From: Clostridia bacterium
GTDB taxonomy: Bacteria > Bacillota > Clostridia > Christensenellales > Borkfalkiaceae
Length of the DNA: 42,465 bases
Direction: 5' to 3'
Assembly: GCA_017463025.1 (NCBI GenBank)
Contig: JAFTPZ010000010.1
Span: forward strand, 1-42,465
Shown here: positions 7,939 through 16,558 of the stretch, piece by piece
Position numbering within the stretch: the first letter of the stretch is position 1
Layout of the letters: each line of letters opens with the position of its first letter
Program-made: the position numbers and the translations under genes
Notes under the pieces: model-generated
Databases searched by the model: none
The model's input: only the letters and a program-made list of their open reading frames with translations
What the model was told of the DNA's origin: nothing

Positions 7939-9366
7939 TTATTCGGCTTTTTCTTCCGTTGCCTCTGCTTTCACTTCTTCCGTCGTTTCTTCCGTTTTCT
8001 TTTCACGGAGCACTTGGTTGAGTACGATACCGAGGATCATAGCAACCGCCGTCGAGGTGATGGTAACCGCCTGACCTGCGATCGAGAATTGTACCGTCAA
8101 GCCGCCGATACCGGCAACGAGGATCGCCGCCGCGATAAAGATGTTACGGCTTACGCCGAAGTCGATCTTTTCGTTGATGAGCATTTTCACGCCCGAGCTT
8201 GCGATAAAGCCGTAGAGGACGAGGGAAACGCCGCCCGTTACGCACGCAGGGATCGTCTGCACGATCACCATAAGCGGTGTGAACAAACCGAGCGCGATCG
8301 TCGCGATACAAGCCGTAACGATAACCTGTACGGACGCAACTTTCGTAACGCCGACAACGGCTACGTTTTCGCCGTACGTCGTGTTCGCACAGCCGCAAAG
8401 TACGCCCGAAACCGCCGTTGCGATACCGTCGCCCATAAGCGTCTTGTCAAGCCCAGGGTCTTTCAAAAGGTCTTTATGGATAACGCCGCCGAGGTTGAGG
8501 TGGTCGCCGATATGCTCGCAGATGGTAACGAGGGATACGGGCGCGAACGCCAGAATGATCGTGATCATCTGTCCCCATTCGAACGTGCCGTTATTGAATT
8601 GCAGGAACGCAAAGCAATCGTAGCCGATAAAGCTGGAAAGGCTGATGTTCGTGAAGTTGTTGACGATGGGCGAGAAATCAATGATCTTCGCATAATCCCA
8701 ATTTGCCGCGTAGCCGATACCCGTACAGATGAGCGCAACGCCGTAGCCCGCCGCCATACCGATCACGAACGGAATGAGCGAAAGAGTCTTGTTGCCGTAG
8801 TGCGCGGTGATCGCCGTTACGAACAGCGCGATCAATCCGACGAGGATCTTCAAGAGGTTATAGCTGTTTGCGTTCATACCCGTAAGGTTATTGATCGCCG
8901 AGCCTGCAAGTCCCAAACCGATAACCATAATGACAGGGCCTACCACGATCGTGGGCAGGAGCTTGAACAGCCAGCCCGTACCGAATTTCTTGATGACGAG
9001 GGCGACGATCACGTAGATCAGACCTACGATGACCATACCGATCGCCAAGGCGAGGTAGTTGCCCGAAACGCCGTCAAGCGGATTCGCGTCTAACCCGAAC
9101 GCCAAGCCCATTGACGAAAGGTACGCAAACGAGCTGGACAGGACGACGGGGGACTTTTTCGCGGTGAACGCGATATAGATCAGCGTGCCAACGCCGGCGG
9201 AGATGATCGTTGCGGGGATCGACGTACCGATAATAAGGGGTACGGTGATGCAGGCGACGAACATCGCGAGGATGTGTTGGATCGAGAGGAGCGCCCATTG
9301 CGATTTTTTCGCAGGCACTTCGTGCACGTCCAACACGAGATCGTTTTTAGCGGTTGTGTTTTCCAT
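7939..9366 (-). CDS. uraA: Uracil permease, NCS2 nucleobase:cation symporter family
   Basis: 475 residues with many TM segments. Integral membrane importer, most likely of uracil. Visible NCS2 features are the TM8 region FAPVSLVTICEHIGDH, which carries the substrate-binding Glu, and the motif YGENVAVVGVTKVAS in TM10. That motif resembles uracil transporters more than xanthine/urate ones. The C-terminus is a short Glu/Lys/Thr-rich tail. It is monocistronic, with a consensus promoter and a ~70-nt leader. The leader has a small ATCCGC/GCGGAT hairpin (9403-9417), but no PyrR attenuator could be recognised. Substrate specificity is inferred. Confidence 0.9.
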   Translation of the reverse strand: MENTTAKNDLVLDVHEVPAKKSQWALLSIQHILAMFVACITVPLIIGTSIPATIISAGVGTLIYIAFTAKKSPVVLSSSFAYLSSMGLAFGLDANPLDGVSGNYLALAIGMVIVGLIYVIVALVIKKFGTGWLFKLLPTIVVGPVIMVIGLGLAGSAINNLTGMNANSYNLLKILVGLIALFVTAITAHYGNKTLSLIPFVIGMAAGYGVALICTGIGYAANWDYAKIIDFSPIVNNFTNISLSSFIGYDCFAFLQFNNGTFEWGQMITIILAFAPVSLVTICEHIGDHLNLGGVIHKDLLKDPGLDKTLMGDGIATAVSGVLCGCANTTYGENVAVVGVTKVASVQVIVTACIATIALGLFTPLMVIVQTIPACVTGGVSLVLYGFIASSGVKMLINEKIDFGVSRNIFIAAAILVAGIGGLTVQFSIAGQAVTITSTAVAMILGIVLNQVLREKKTEETTEEVKAEATEEKAE

Positions 9367-9439
9367 AAAACATCTCCTGTAAAAATAAATTTTTTATAAA
9401 TATCCGCAATGCGGATTATTTCCTTACCTTATCTATATT

Positions 9440-9468
9440 ATTATAACGTATTTTTACAAAACTGTCAA
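9440..9468 (-). promoter_or_regulatory. Sigma-A promoter for the uracil permease
   Basis: Minus strand TTGACA (9468-9463), 17-bp spacer, TATAAT (9445-9440). Both hexamers are exact. Confidence 0.92.
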
Positions 9469-9485
9469 GCAAGTAAACACGATTG

Positions 9486-9545
9486 TCGAAAGAGCTTGGC
9501 GCGTCGGGCGTTGCCCTCCTCGCAAAGACAGAGGGGGAGGGGAAT
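9486..9545. repeat. Remnant of a dispersed intergenic repeat
   Basis: On the minus strand a TTGCGAGGAGGGCAACGCCC core resembles the widespread GTCATTGCGAGGAGG... intergenic repeats and shares the TTGCGAG core with the element at 2095-2185. It fills the gap between ricT and the uracil permease promoter. It is decayed, and no open frame is assigned. Confidence 0.5.
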
Positions 9546-9549
9546 GCAA

Positions 9550-10416
9550 TCACTCCGTTTCTTCCTCGTCGTCCTCTTCTTCGTTTTGGGGCTGGGCGTT
9601 ATTACGTTTATATTTGAGCTCGCTTGCGGGGAAGTCCTTGAACACCCAACCGCCTGCGCCGTCCTCTTGCTTTACGCGTACTTCCATTTTCAACATATTC
9701 AAGGACGCGACGGTTGCTTTGCCGTCGGGCGTACCTACCTCCGAGCCGACCTTGGGCAATTTCTTCGCCGCCTCCGTGTAATGCTCCATTTCGTAGCCCA
9801 AACAACACATCAATCTGCCGCAAAGTCCGCTGATTTTCCCTGGGTTGAGCGAAAGATTCTGCGCCTTTGCCATACGTACGCTCACCTTTTTGAATTCGGG
9901 CATATTCCCTGCGCAACAGCATACTCTGCCGCAGGGCGCGATACCGCCTAAATATTTCGTTTCGTCGCGCGTGCCCACCTGACGGAGCTCGATACGCGTG
10001 TGGAAGGTCGCCGCGAGGTCTTTGACGAGCTCGCGGAAATCCACGCGCGCCGCCGCGGTGAAATAGAACACGATCTTACTGCCGTCGAACGCGTGCTCGC
10101 AATCGACGAGTTTCATCTCCAAGCCGTGCTCTTTGATCTTTTCTTTACAAGTCCTGATCGCTTGCGGTTTTTTCGCCTCGCAAGCCGCGTAAAAATCCCT
10201 ATCCTTTTGCGTGGCGATACGCACGATCGGTTTGAGCGGCGTTACGATCTCGCTTTCCTCGATCTCCTTTTCGGGGTGCGCCACCCACGCGTATTCCGTG
10301 CCTCTCGCCGTTTCCACGACGACGGGCATATTCCGCGCGTACGTTTCTCCCTCGCGCGGTGCAAAATAATACAGCTTTCCGCCGTTTTTGAATTTAATTC
10401 CTACTACTTTTACCAT
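9550..10416 (-). CDS. ricT: PSP1-domain protein RicT (YaaT-like)
   Basis: 288 residues. RicT is part of the RicAFT complex, which in B. subtilis carries Fe-S clusters, promotes RNase Y-dependent mRNA maturation and affects Spo0A phosphorylation. The PSP1 domain fills most of the protein. The cysteine signatures GRVCCCAGNMPEF and GLCGRLMCCLGYE are present and complete. The C-terminus is a very acidic tail (EEEDDEEETE). A first ATG (10425) overlaps the holB stop as ATGA but sits only 1-2 nt from the AGGA; the second ATG (10416) has normal spacing and is chosen. holB directly upstream is the usual Bacillota neighbour (holB-yaaT). Confidence 0.93.
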   Translation of the reverse strand: MVKVVGIKFKNGGKLYYFAPREGETYARNMPVVVETARGTEYAWVAHPEKEIEESEIVTPLKPIVRIATQKDRDFYAACEAKKPQAIRTCKEKIKEHGLEMKLVDCEHAFDGSKIVFYFTAAARVDFRELVKDLAATFHTRIELRQVGTRDETKYLGGIAPCGRVCCCAGNMPEFKKVSVRMAKAQNLSLNPGKISGLCGRLMCCLGYEMEHYTEAAKKLPKVGSEVGTPDGKATVASLNMLKMEVRVKQEDGAGGWVFKDFPASELKYKRNNAQPQNEEEDDEEETE

Positions 10417-10421
10417 ATTTT

Positions 10422-11378
10422 TCATATCCTTTCGTTTTGTGTGAGTACGCTCGCTATTAAAATTTCCAAGCATTGCGGAAAATTCGCGTTGAAAAACGTT
10501 TCCCGTTCCGCTTTGGAAATCGCCTCTTGCGCGTATACGAGCGTAGGCAGAGTATATTTTTCCGCCGCTTTATACAGTCTTTCTCTTTCCGAGCGCAAAG
10601 ATATTTTCGCCGCCCCTACGCTCTTGATCACGAGCGCGTCCCGAAAAATCATACGAAGCAGCGACAAAAGCTCCTTTTTTCGCTTGGTGTCCCCGATCTT
10701 TTTCACGAGCAGAGGCAAATCTTTCGCCGTCGTTAAACAAAGGGAGAACGCCTCGTCTACGAGCGCTTTATACGCGCCCCCCTCCAACATATCCTGCGCG
10801 CCGCCAAGCTTACCGCCGCAAGCCGCCGAACAAAGCTCGATCTCCGACTGCGCGTACTTATCGGCGTACGTGCGCAATAAACAGTTTTCGATCTCGCGCG
10901 CGTCAAAGGGTGGGATCTCCAACGTTTTCACGCGTGAAAGTACGGTGGAAAGTACGGGATAAACGGTCGTTGCGCCGAGCAGAAACACCACGCCCTCTGG
11001 CGGTTCTTCGAGCAATTTCAAAAGCTTGTTTTGCGCCGCGGTCGTCGCCTCCGCAAAGTCCGCGATCACAAACGCTTTTTTTTCGCCCTCTACGGGTTTA
11101 AGCGTACTTTCTTCGGTGATCGCTTCCGCGTCCTCCACTGTAAATTTTTTGCCGTCTTTGGGAAAAAACAGACAGTCGGAAAAGGTTTCGTTATCGATCA
11201 GTCGAGAGAGCCGCTCCTCCTCCGTGCAATGGAAAAAGGGCTTTACAAACGTTTTAAGCGCGGCTTTGAGATTGCGCGGATCGTCGAAAAGCAACAAATA
11301 GGCGTGCCCGAGTTCTCCACGCGATTCTTCTCTTTTTACGAGCCCGTAGGCGCGCGTCGTTTTGAGCAACGTTTGCAT
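10422..11378 (-). CDS. holB: DNA polymerase III subunit delta' (clamp loader)
   Basis: 318 residues. Non-catalytic AAA+ subunit of the clamp loader that puts the DnaN ring on DNA. The fold is recognisable from FVIADFAEATTAAQNKLLKLLEEPPEGVVFLL and the LSRVKTLEIPP sensor-1 region (LSR in place of the usual SRC). Walker A is absent, as normal for delta'. The N-terminus is short: HAYLLLFDDP appears at about 25-34 without the usual P-loop. AAAGAGG precedes ATG 11378. The end overlaps the ricT start region, so the pair is translationally coupled. Confidence 0.85.
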   Translation of the reverse strand: MQTLLKTTRAYGLVKREESRGELGHAYLLLFDDPRNLKAALKTFVKPFFHCTEEERLSRLIDNETFSDCLFFPKDGKKFTVEDAEAITEESTLKPVEGEKKAFVIADFAEATTAAQNKLLKLLEEPPEGVVFLLGATTVYPVLSTVLSRVKTLEIPPFDAREIENCLLRTYADKYAQSEIELCSAACGGKLGGAQDMLEGGAYKALVDEAFSLCLTTAKDLPLLVKKIGDTKRKKELLSLLRMIFRDALVIKSVGAAKISLRSERERLYKAAEKYTLPTLVYAQEAISKAERETFFNANFPQCLEILIASVLTQNERI

Positions 11379-11419
11379 AAAAACCTCTTTATACGCGAAA
11401 AAACGTCCGCGTTGATAAT

Positions 11420-11448
11420 ATTATAGCATAAAACGCAAAAAAACGCAA
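11420..11448 (-). promoter_or_regulatory. Extended -10 promoter for holB-ricT
   Basis: Minus strand TTGCGT (11448-11443), 17-bp spacer ending in TGC, then TATAAT (11425-11420), i.e. an extended -10. It lies 42 bp upstream of holB. Confidence 0.8.
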
Positions 11449-11603
11449 GTCTATCGATAACGTTTTGAAAAATGCGCCGAAAATATCTTTCCAAACTGGT
11501 TATTTTTTCCAAACGGGGCTACCGTGTACGCGTTGAAAATAGAAAAAATTACTTTATTTTCCTTTTTTCGCACTTTCCTCGTACTCTTTTTGTATGAAAA
11601 CGC

Positions 11604-11632
11604 TTTACTTTTGAGAAAAAGCGTGTTATAAT
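11604..11632 (+). promoter_or_regulatory. Sigma-A promoter for the CpsC-CpsD pair
   Basis: TTTACT (11604-11609), 17-bp spacer, TATAAT (11627-11632). The leader carries a perfect DnaA-box sequence (TGTGGATAA, 11650-11658) just before the Shine-Dalgarno AAAGGAG. The rest of the ~300-bp gap back to holB holds only the holB promoter and AT-rich DNA. Confidence 0.75.
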
Positions 11633-11673
11633 GTATATAATAACTTTATTGTGGATAAAGGAGAAAGTTTTAT

Positions 11674-12576
11674 ATGAATGAGAATATCGGGGTACAAGAA
11701 GAGATCAGTTTATCTGAAATTTTCAGGATTCTTCTCAAAAAAGTAAAACTACTTGTTCTCGTCCTCGTGCTCGGCGTGATCGCAGGGGGCGCTTTCGGCG
11801 CGTTCAGAACGTATAACGTGCATTACTACGGTACGCAGATCGAATTTTACGTCAATCCCAGCAAGAGCGAAGAAGTAACGACGGGAACAGGCAGTCAATA
11901 CGGCGTTTACGGCGCATACGGCAAGCAGGTCATGGAATCGATGATCGAGCTTTTGGAATCGGAGCATTTCTCCGAAGTGATGTTCCTCAACGACGAGGGT
12001 ATGCCCGAGGGGTTTGACGAAGAGATCGACGCGCTGATCGCGGCGGGCGACAAAGAGGCGGCGTTCAACGCTTGGCGCGCAAGCGCGAATTATAAAACGC
12101 TCATTGCACAAGTAAGCAAGGCCGTTACTTTTGCGTACACGACGAATTCTTCTTCCACGGAGGACAACCTTGCAAAGAGCTTTATCTACGTGAAAATTTC
12201 CGTGCTCAACAACAAAAACTTTGCGGAACTTTTGCGTGAGCGCGTACTTGTATGCGTACCTGAATTCATTACGGAAAATATGGTCAAGCCGGAGGGCTAC
12301 GACACGACGAATTGCCAAAGAATCACCCGTTTGGACGAGGTGCAGCTGACCAACCCCGGGGAAATGCAGTCCACGATCATCAAATACGGCGTTTTACTCG
12401 GTTTGGCGACGTTTTTGGTAACGTGCATCGTGTTGATCGTGATCGATTATTCGGATAAACGACTTCGGAATTTCGAACACGTGATGGAAAAATTCAAAGT
12501 GCCCGTGCTCGGCGTGATCCCGTCCATGTCTGCGGAATCCTTATCGAACGCGAATAAGGAGGCGAAAAAACAATGA
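11674..12576 (+). CDS. Wzz/CpsC-type polysaccharide chain-length regulator
   Basis: 300 residues. Membrane protein of the polysaccharide co-polymerase family, which partners a cytoplasmic tyrosine kinase to control export and chain length of a surface glycan. The N-terminal Wzz region is ISLSEIFRILLKKVKLLVLVL. TM1 is at ~24-46, a large extracytoplasmic part follows, TM2 is at ~231-252, and a short cytoplasmic tail includes VPVLGVIPS, the kinase-docking region. The next gene is the kinase, overlapping by an ATGA. No glycosyltransferase, flippase or polymerase gene is beside it, so the polysaccharide must be made from elsewhere. Confidence 0.85.
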   Translation: MNENIGVQEEISLSEIFRILLKKVKLLVLVLVLGVIAGGAFGAFRTYNVHYYGTQIEFYVNPSKSEEVTTGTGSQYGVYGAYGKQVMESMIELLESEHFSEVMFLNDEGMPEGFDEEIDALIAAGDKEAAFNAWRASANYKTLIAQVSKAVTFAYTTNSSSTEDNLAKSFIYVKISVLNNKNFAELLRERVLVCVPEFITENMVKPEGYDTTNCQRITRLDEVQLTNPGEMQSTIIKYGVLLGLATFLVTCIVLIVIDYSDKRLRNFEHVMEKFKVPVLGVIPSMSAESLSNANKEAKKQ

Positions 12577-13364
12577 GTATTTTTAAGAAAAAACAAGAAA
12601 AGATCGTGGGTAAAAAAGAGTATCTGATCACGGAAAACGTACCTTTCGGCGTACAAGAGGCGTTCCGTAACTTAAAAGCCTCCCTTGCGGTATCTATCCC
12701 CAAAAAGGCGACGAAAGAGGGACAAGCGGTGCTGATCACCTCCCCCTGCCCCGAGGCGGGAAAAACGACGGTGGCGGTCAATCTTGCTTTGATGTTCGCG
12801 CAATCCAAAGCGAAAGTACTCCTTATCGACGCGGACGTGAGAAAGGGCAGAGTTGCAAGATATTTCCATTGCAAATCCGCGCCCGGGCTTGCCGATCTCC
12901 TTTCCGGTCAGGCAACCCTCGAAGACGTGTTGCACGATTTCGACAAGGCGAAAAATTTCCATTACATAACCTGCGGAACGCACTCCCCCCGTCCTTACGA
13001 GCTCTTTGAAAGCGACGCTATGAAATCCCTGCTTTCCGAGCTGAAAAAACAGTACGATTATATCGTGATCGACACGCCCCCCGTACTCCTTTTGTCCGAC
13101 GCGCTCGCGCTCATTCCCGAAACGGACGGAACGGTGGTCGTATGTCGGCATATGGTTTCGCACGTGGGCGATATTGCGAAAACGCTCGATACCCTTTCCT
13201 TTGCGAAAGCGAACGTACTCGGCGTGGTGGTAAACGACTACCGCCCTCGCGAAAAAACGACGAAATATACGTACGGTAAATACGATTACTATGCGTACGG
13301 CGGATATGAATACACCGCATCCGAATCGGAGGCGGAAGAGGAAGTCGCGCAGACGAATGCGTAA
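12573..13364 (+). CDS. CpsD/CapB-family tyrosine-protein kinase
   Basis: 263 residues. BY-kinase that autophosphorylates on C-terminal tyrosines and works with the Wzz-like partner upstream (4-nt overlap). Walker A variant SPCPEAGKTT is at ~57-66. Walker A' is VLLIDADVRKG, and Walker B is YIVIDTPP. The tail has a dense tyrosine cluster (YTYGKYDYYAYGGYEY), followed by an acidic end. The P-loop has Ala where Gly or Glu-Gly is common (PGEGKT to PEAGKT), but the invariant Lys and Thr are kept. The next gene, lon, lies beyond a terminator. Confidence 0.9.
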   Translation: MSIFKKKQEKIVGKKEYLITENVPFGVQEAFRNLKASLAVSIPKKATKEGQAVLITSPCPEAGKTTVAVNLALMFAQSKAKVLLIDADVRKGRVARYFHCKSAPGLADLLSGQATLEDVLHDFDKAKNFHYITCGTHSPRPYELFESDAMKSLLSELKKQYDYIVIDTPPVLLLSDALALIPETDGTVVVCRHMVSHVGDIAKTLDTLSFAKANVLGVVVNDYRPREKTTKYTYGKYDYYAYGGYEYTASESEAEEEVAQTNA

Positions 13365-13377
13365 ACGAAGATAAACG

Positions 13378-13406
13378 AAACGGGGCGAACGAAAGCCCCG
13401 TTTTTT
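13378..13406 (+). terminator. Rho-independent terminator after cpsD
   Basis: 9-bp stem AAACGGGGC/GCCCCGTTT, 8-nt loop, then six T. It lies 13 nt after the stop. Confidence 0.88.
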
Positions 13407-13446
13407 CATGCGTTTGAAAGTATGCAAAAACGGTTACAAATAATAT

Positions 13447-15861
13447 ATGGACAATCAAACTATGACAAAAACGAATATATTACCCATTATCCCCTTACGC
13501 GGTAAGGTGGCGTTTCCGCATACCTCCATTTCCTTCGAGGTGGGACGGGAAAAGACCTTAAAAGCCGTGGAGCGCGCCACTTCGGGCGGCGATCGGCTCG
13601 TGATGATCTGTTCCCAACGCGTAACGGAAAAGGACGAGATCGACGGAAGCGATCTTTACACCGTCGGTTGTGTGGCGAGGATACGCACGGTGGCGCAGCT
13701 TGCAGGCGGCGCCGTTCGCGTCGTGTGCGAGGGGTTATACCGCGCCCGTGCCCGTGAGATCGGGTTAGAAAGCGGCTATTTCTACGCCGTTTGCGACGAG
13801 CTGATCTCCGTCCACGGCGAAGAGGTTTTGGAAGAGGCGTATTTCCGCACGGCAAAAGCGCTCGTGAAAGACGCGCTTTCGGCGGACGGGAAGATTTCCA
13901 AGGAAACCCTTACCAAGCTCGAAATCTGTCAAAATCCCGACGAGTACGTGGACATGGCGATCTCCGTCATGCGCGTCAAGTTGGAAATCAAACAACGGTG
14001 TTTGGAAGAAACGAACGTCGTCAACCGCTTAAAGCTGTTCGAGCAATGCTTGAACGACGAACTGGAAATTTCCAAGATCGAAAAGAAGATCGCCTCTGCC
14101 GTACGGCAAAATATAGACAAATCGCAAAAGGAATATTTCTTACGCGAACAAATGAAAGCCATTCAGGGCGAGCTAGGCGAGAGCGGCAAGGAGGAGGACG
14201 AATTTACCGAAAAAGTCCTTGCCAAAGGTCTGCCCAAAGATTTGGAAGAAAAATGCCTCAAAGAGATCGATCGTATGCGCAAAATGCAGACTTCTTCCCC
14301 CGAATACACGGTGATCACGGGGTATTTGGAGCAAGTCCTTGCCCTGCCTTGGACGGAGGAAACGGAGGACACCGAAAACCTCGCCGATTGCGTGGAAGTA
14401 CTCGATTCCGATCACTATGCTTTGGACAAAATCAAAGAGCGTATCACCGAATATCTTGCCGTTCTGAAACTGACGGGTAATATGAAAGCCCCCATTTTAT
14501 GTTTCGTCGGCCCTCCGGGGGTGGGGAAAACGAGTATCGCGAAATCGATCGCGCGCGCCTTGAACAGAAAATTCGTGCGTATGAGCCTTGGCGGCGTGAA
14601 AGACGAGGCGGAAATACGCGGTCATCGGCGTACCTATATCGGCGCTATGCCTGGGCGTATCTTATACGGTATGAAGAACGCCGGTTCGGTCAATCCCGTG
14701 TTTTTGCTCGACGAGATCGACAAGATCACTTCGGATATGCACGGGGATCCTGCGGCGGCGCTTTTAGAGGCGCTCGATCCCGAACAGAACGCGACTTTCC
14801 GCGATCGGTATTTGGAATATCCTTACGATTTAAGCAAAGTCCTGTTCATCACCACCGCAAACACGCTCGAAACGATCCCTGCGCCGTTGCGCGACCGTAT
14901 GGAAATTATCGAGCTTTCGGGCTACACGCTCGAAGAAAAAATAGAGATCGGGCGGCGGTATCTTGCGCCCAAACAGCTTGCCGCAAACGGTTTGACGGAC
15001 AATAATCTCGGTTTTAGCGAAGAGGGTTTACGCGTAATCGTCGAGGGTTATACACGCGAAGCGGGCGTTCGGACTTTGGAACGCACGATCGGCACGGTAT
15101 GCAGAAAGATCGCCGTGCAGTACGCGTCGGACAAGTCCCTCCCCTACGTGGAGATCGACGGCGAAAAGGCGAAAGAGCTGCTCGGCGCACCCAAATTCAC
15201 GATCGATACGGCGGCGTTAAAACCGCAGGTCGGCGCGGCGGTCGGGCTTGCGTGGACGGCGGTCGGCGGCACGACGTTGACGGTGGAAGCGAGCGTTACG
15301 GACGGCAAAGGCGAAGTCAAGCTCACGGGTAAGCTGGGCGACGTGATGAAAGAGTCCGCACAAGCGGCGTTCACGTATTTGCGGTCGCACGCAGACGAGC
15401 TGGGAATAGACGGCGAAAAGCTGATGAAAAGCGATCTGCATATACACGTACCCGAGGGCGCAACGCCCAAGGACGGGCCAAGCGCAGGCATCACGCTTGC
15501 CACGGCGACTCTTTCCGCGTTCACGGGCAGAGCGGTGCGTGGCGACGTCGCAATGACGGGCGAGATCACGCTGCGCGGCAAAGTCCTGCCGATCGGCGGA
15601 CTGAAAGAAAAAGCGCTTGCCGCAAGACGCGTGGGCATTAAGACGGTGATCGTTCCCGAGGGGAATATCAAGGATTTGGAGGAAATTCCAAAGACCGTAC
15701 GCGCGGAGATAGAATTCAAGCCCGTGTCGAGCGTTTCCGAAGTGTTCGCGATCGTTTTCGACGGCGCGGACAATAAAAAGAGTAAACCCAAAAAACGCGG
15801 TACGCCCAAGCGTATGCCTGTGATAGAAAGCGAACAAGGTCGCGACAGCGTACGTTGTTAA
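13447..15861 (+). CDS. lon: ATP-dependent protease Lon
   Basis: 804 residues, full length. It degrades misfolded and regulatory proteins. The LON substrate-binding domain is at ~10-205, the helical region at ~205-320, the AAA+ domain has Walker A GPPGVGKT at ~355-362 and Walker B VFLLDEIDK, and the C-terminal protease has the Ser-Lys dyad S679 (KDGPSAG) and K720 (GGLKEK). The C-terminus ends in a basic tail. No clear Shine-Dalgarno precedes ATG 13447 or the in-frame ATG 13462, so the exact start is uncertain. It heads an operon with ysxC, a common Bacillota pair. Confidence 0.96.
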   Translation: MDNQTMTKTNILPIIPLRGKVAFPHTSISFEVGREKTLKAVERATSGGDRLVMICSQRVTEKDEIDGSDLYTVGCVARIRTVAQLAGGAVRVVCEGLYRARAREIGLESGYFYAVCDELISVHGEEVLEEAYFRTAKALVKDALSADGKISKETLTKLEICQNPDEYVDMAISVMRVKLEIKQRCLEETNVVNRLKLFEQCLNDELEISKIEKKIASAVRQNIDKSQKEYFLREQMKAIQGELGESGKEEDEFTEKVLAKGLPKDLEEKCLKEIDRMRKMQTSSPEYTVITGYLEQVLALPWTEETEDTENLADCVEVLDSDHYALDKIKERITEYLAVLKLTGNMKAPILCFVGPPGVGKTSIAKSIARALNRKFVRMSLGGVKDEAEIRGHRRTYIGAMPGRILYGMKNAGSVNPVFLLDEIDKITSDMHGDPAAALLEALDPEQNATFRDRYLEYPYDLSKVLFITTANTLETIPAPLRDRMEIIELSGYTLEEKIEIGRRYLAPKQLAANGLTDNNLGFSEEGLRVIVEGYTREAGVRTLERTIGTVCRKIAVQYASDKSLPYVEIDGEKAKELLGAPKFTIDTAALKPQVGAAVGLAWTAVGGTTLTVEASVTDGKGEVKLTGKLGDVMKESAQAAFTYLRSHADELGIDGEKLMKSDLHIHVPEGATPKDGPSAGITLATATLSAFTGRAVRGDVAMTGEITLRGKVLPIGGLKEKALAARRVGIKTVIVPEGNIKDLEEIPKTVRAEIEFKPVSSVSEVFAIVFDGADNKKSKPKKRGTPKRMPVIESEQGRDSVRC

Positions 15862-15880
15862 AACAAAAAAGGAGGCACCC

Positions 15881-16558
15881 ATGTACGAGATGAACGATAA
15901 AAAAGAGCAAAAAAAGCCCTCGCTCGTCATCAAAAACGCTACGTTTATCACCTCCGCCGCGCGTGCGGAACAGTTTATCGTGCCGAATAAGCCGATGATC
16001 GCCGTTTGCGGTAAATCGAACGTAGGCAAAAGCTCGTTTATCAATATGCTGGCAAATCATCGCAAGCTCGCGAAAACGAGTAGCGAACCTGGGCGGACGC
16101 GGCTCGTCAACTATTTCGATTTCGGGGAATTTATCCTCGCCGATCTCCCAGGGTACGGCTTTGCGCGCGTATCCAAAGGCGAAAAGGAAAAATGGGCGAA
16201 AACGCTGGACGCGTTTTTCAAAGAAAAAGCGCATATCGCCCACGTGTTTATGCTTGCCGATTCTCGCCACGATCCTACCGCGGACGACGTGCAAATGATG
16301 CAGTTTTTGCATTACCACACCCTGCCGTTCACCGTCGTACTCACCAAAGCGGACAAGCTTTCGAGAATGAAACTCAAAGAGCATATCCGCGCGATCGCCG
16401 CCGATTTATATTTGGGCGTGGAAAACCTGATCGCCACGAGCGCCGAAACGGGCTACGGGAAAACGGACGTGCTCGATAAGATCAAAAAAGTGATCGACCT
16501 TGCAAGCGCGCCCGCGGAATATCTCGACCAAGAAGAGGACGAAGAAGAGGTGGAATGA
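15881..16558 (+). CDS. ysxC: Ribosome biogenesis GTPase YsxC/EngB
   Basis: 225 residues. TrmE-Era-EngA-EngB family GTPase needed for assembly of the 50S subunit. G1 is GKSNVGKSS at ~43-51, G2 is the T in EPGRTRLVN, G3 is DLPGYGFA, G4 is TKAD and G5 is TSAETG. The C-terminus has an added acidic tail (EEDEEEVE). A strong AAAGGAGG lies 8 nt before ATG 15881. It is 19 nt behind lon and overlaps the next gene at ATGATG, so the three are co-transcribed. Confidence 0.96.
   Translation: MYEMNDKKEQKKPSLVIKNATFITSAARAEQFIVPNKPMIAVCGKSNVGKSSFINMLANHRKLAKTSSEPGRTRLVNYFDFGEFILADLPGYGFARVSKGEKEKWAKTLDAFFKEKAHIAHVFMLADSRHDPTADDVQMMQFLHYHTLPFTVVLTKADKLSRMKLKEHIRAIAADLYLGVENLIATSAETGYGKTDVLDKIKKVIDLASAPAEYLDQEEDEEEVE

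Noticed and set aside
7843..9093. 416-codon plus-strand frame opposite the uracil permease
   Set aside because: Charged Arg/Asp-rich translation with no fold, antisense to a clear transporter gene; a codon-bias artefact.
9367..9439. PyrR attenuator before the uracil permease
   Set aside because: Only a short 6-bp hairpin is present; no anti-terminator/terminator pair or PyrR-binding loop is visible.
10000..10962. 320-codon plus-strand frame over ricT and holB
   Set aside because: Spans two well-supported genes on the opposite strand, and its translation is low in sense.
13411..13450. Leaderless promoter for lon
   Set aside because: The -10-like AATAAT lies only 2 nt from the ATG and the -35 spacing is 18-19; too weak, unlike the three cases reported.
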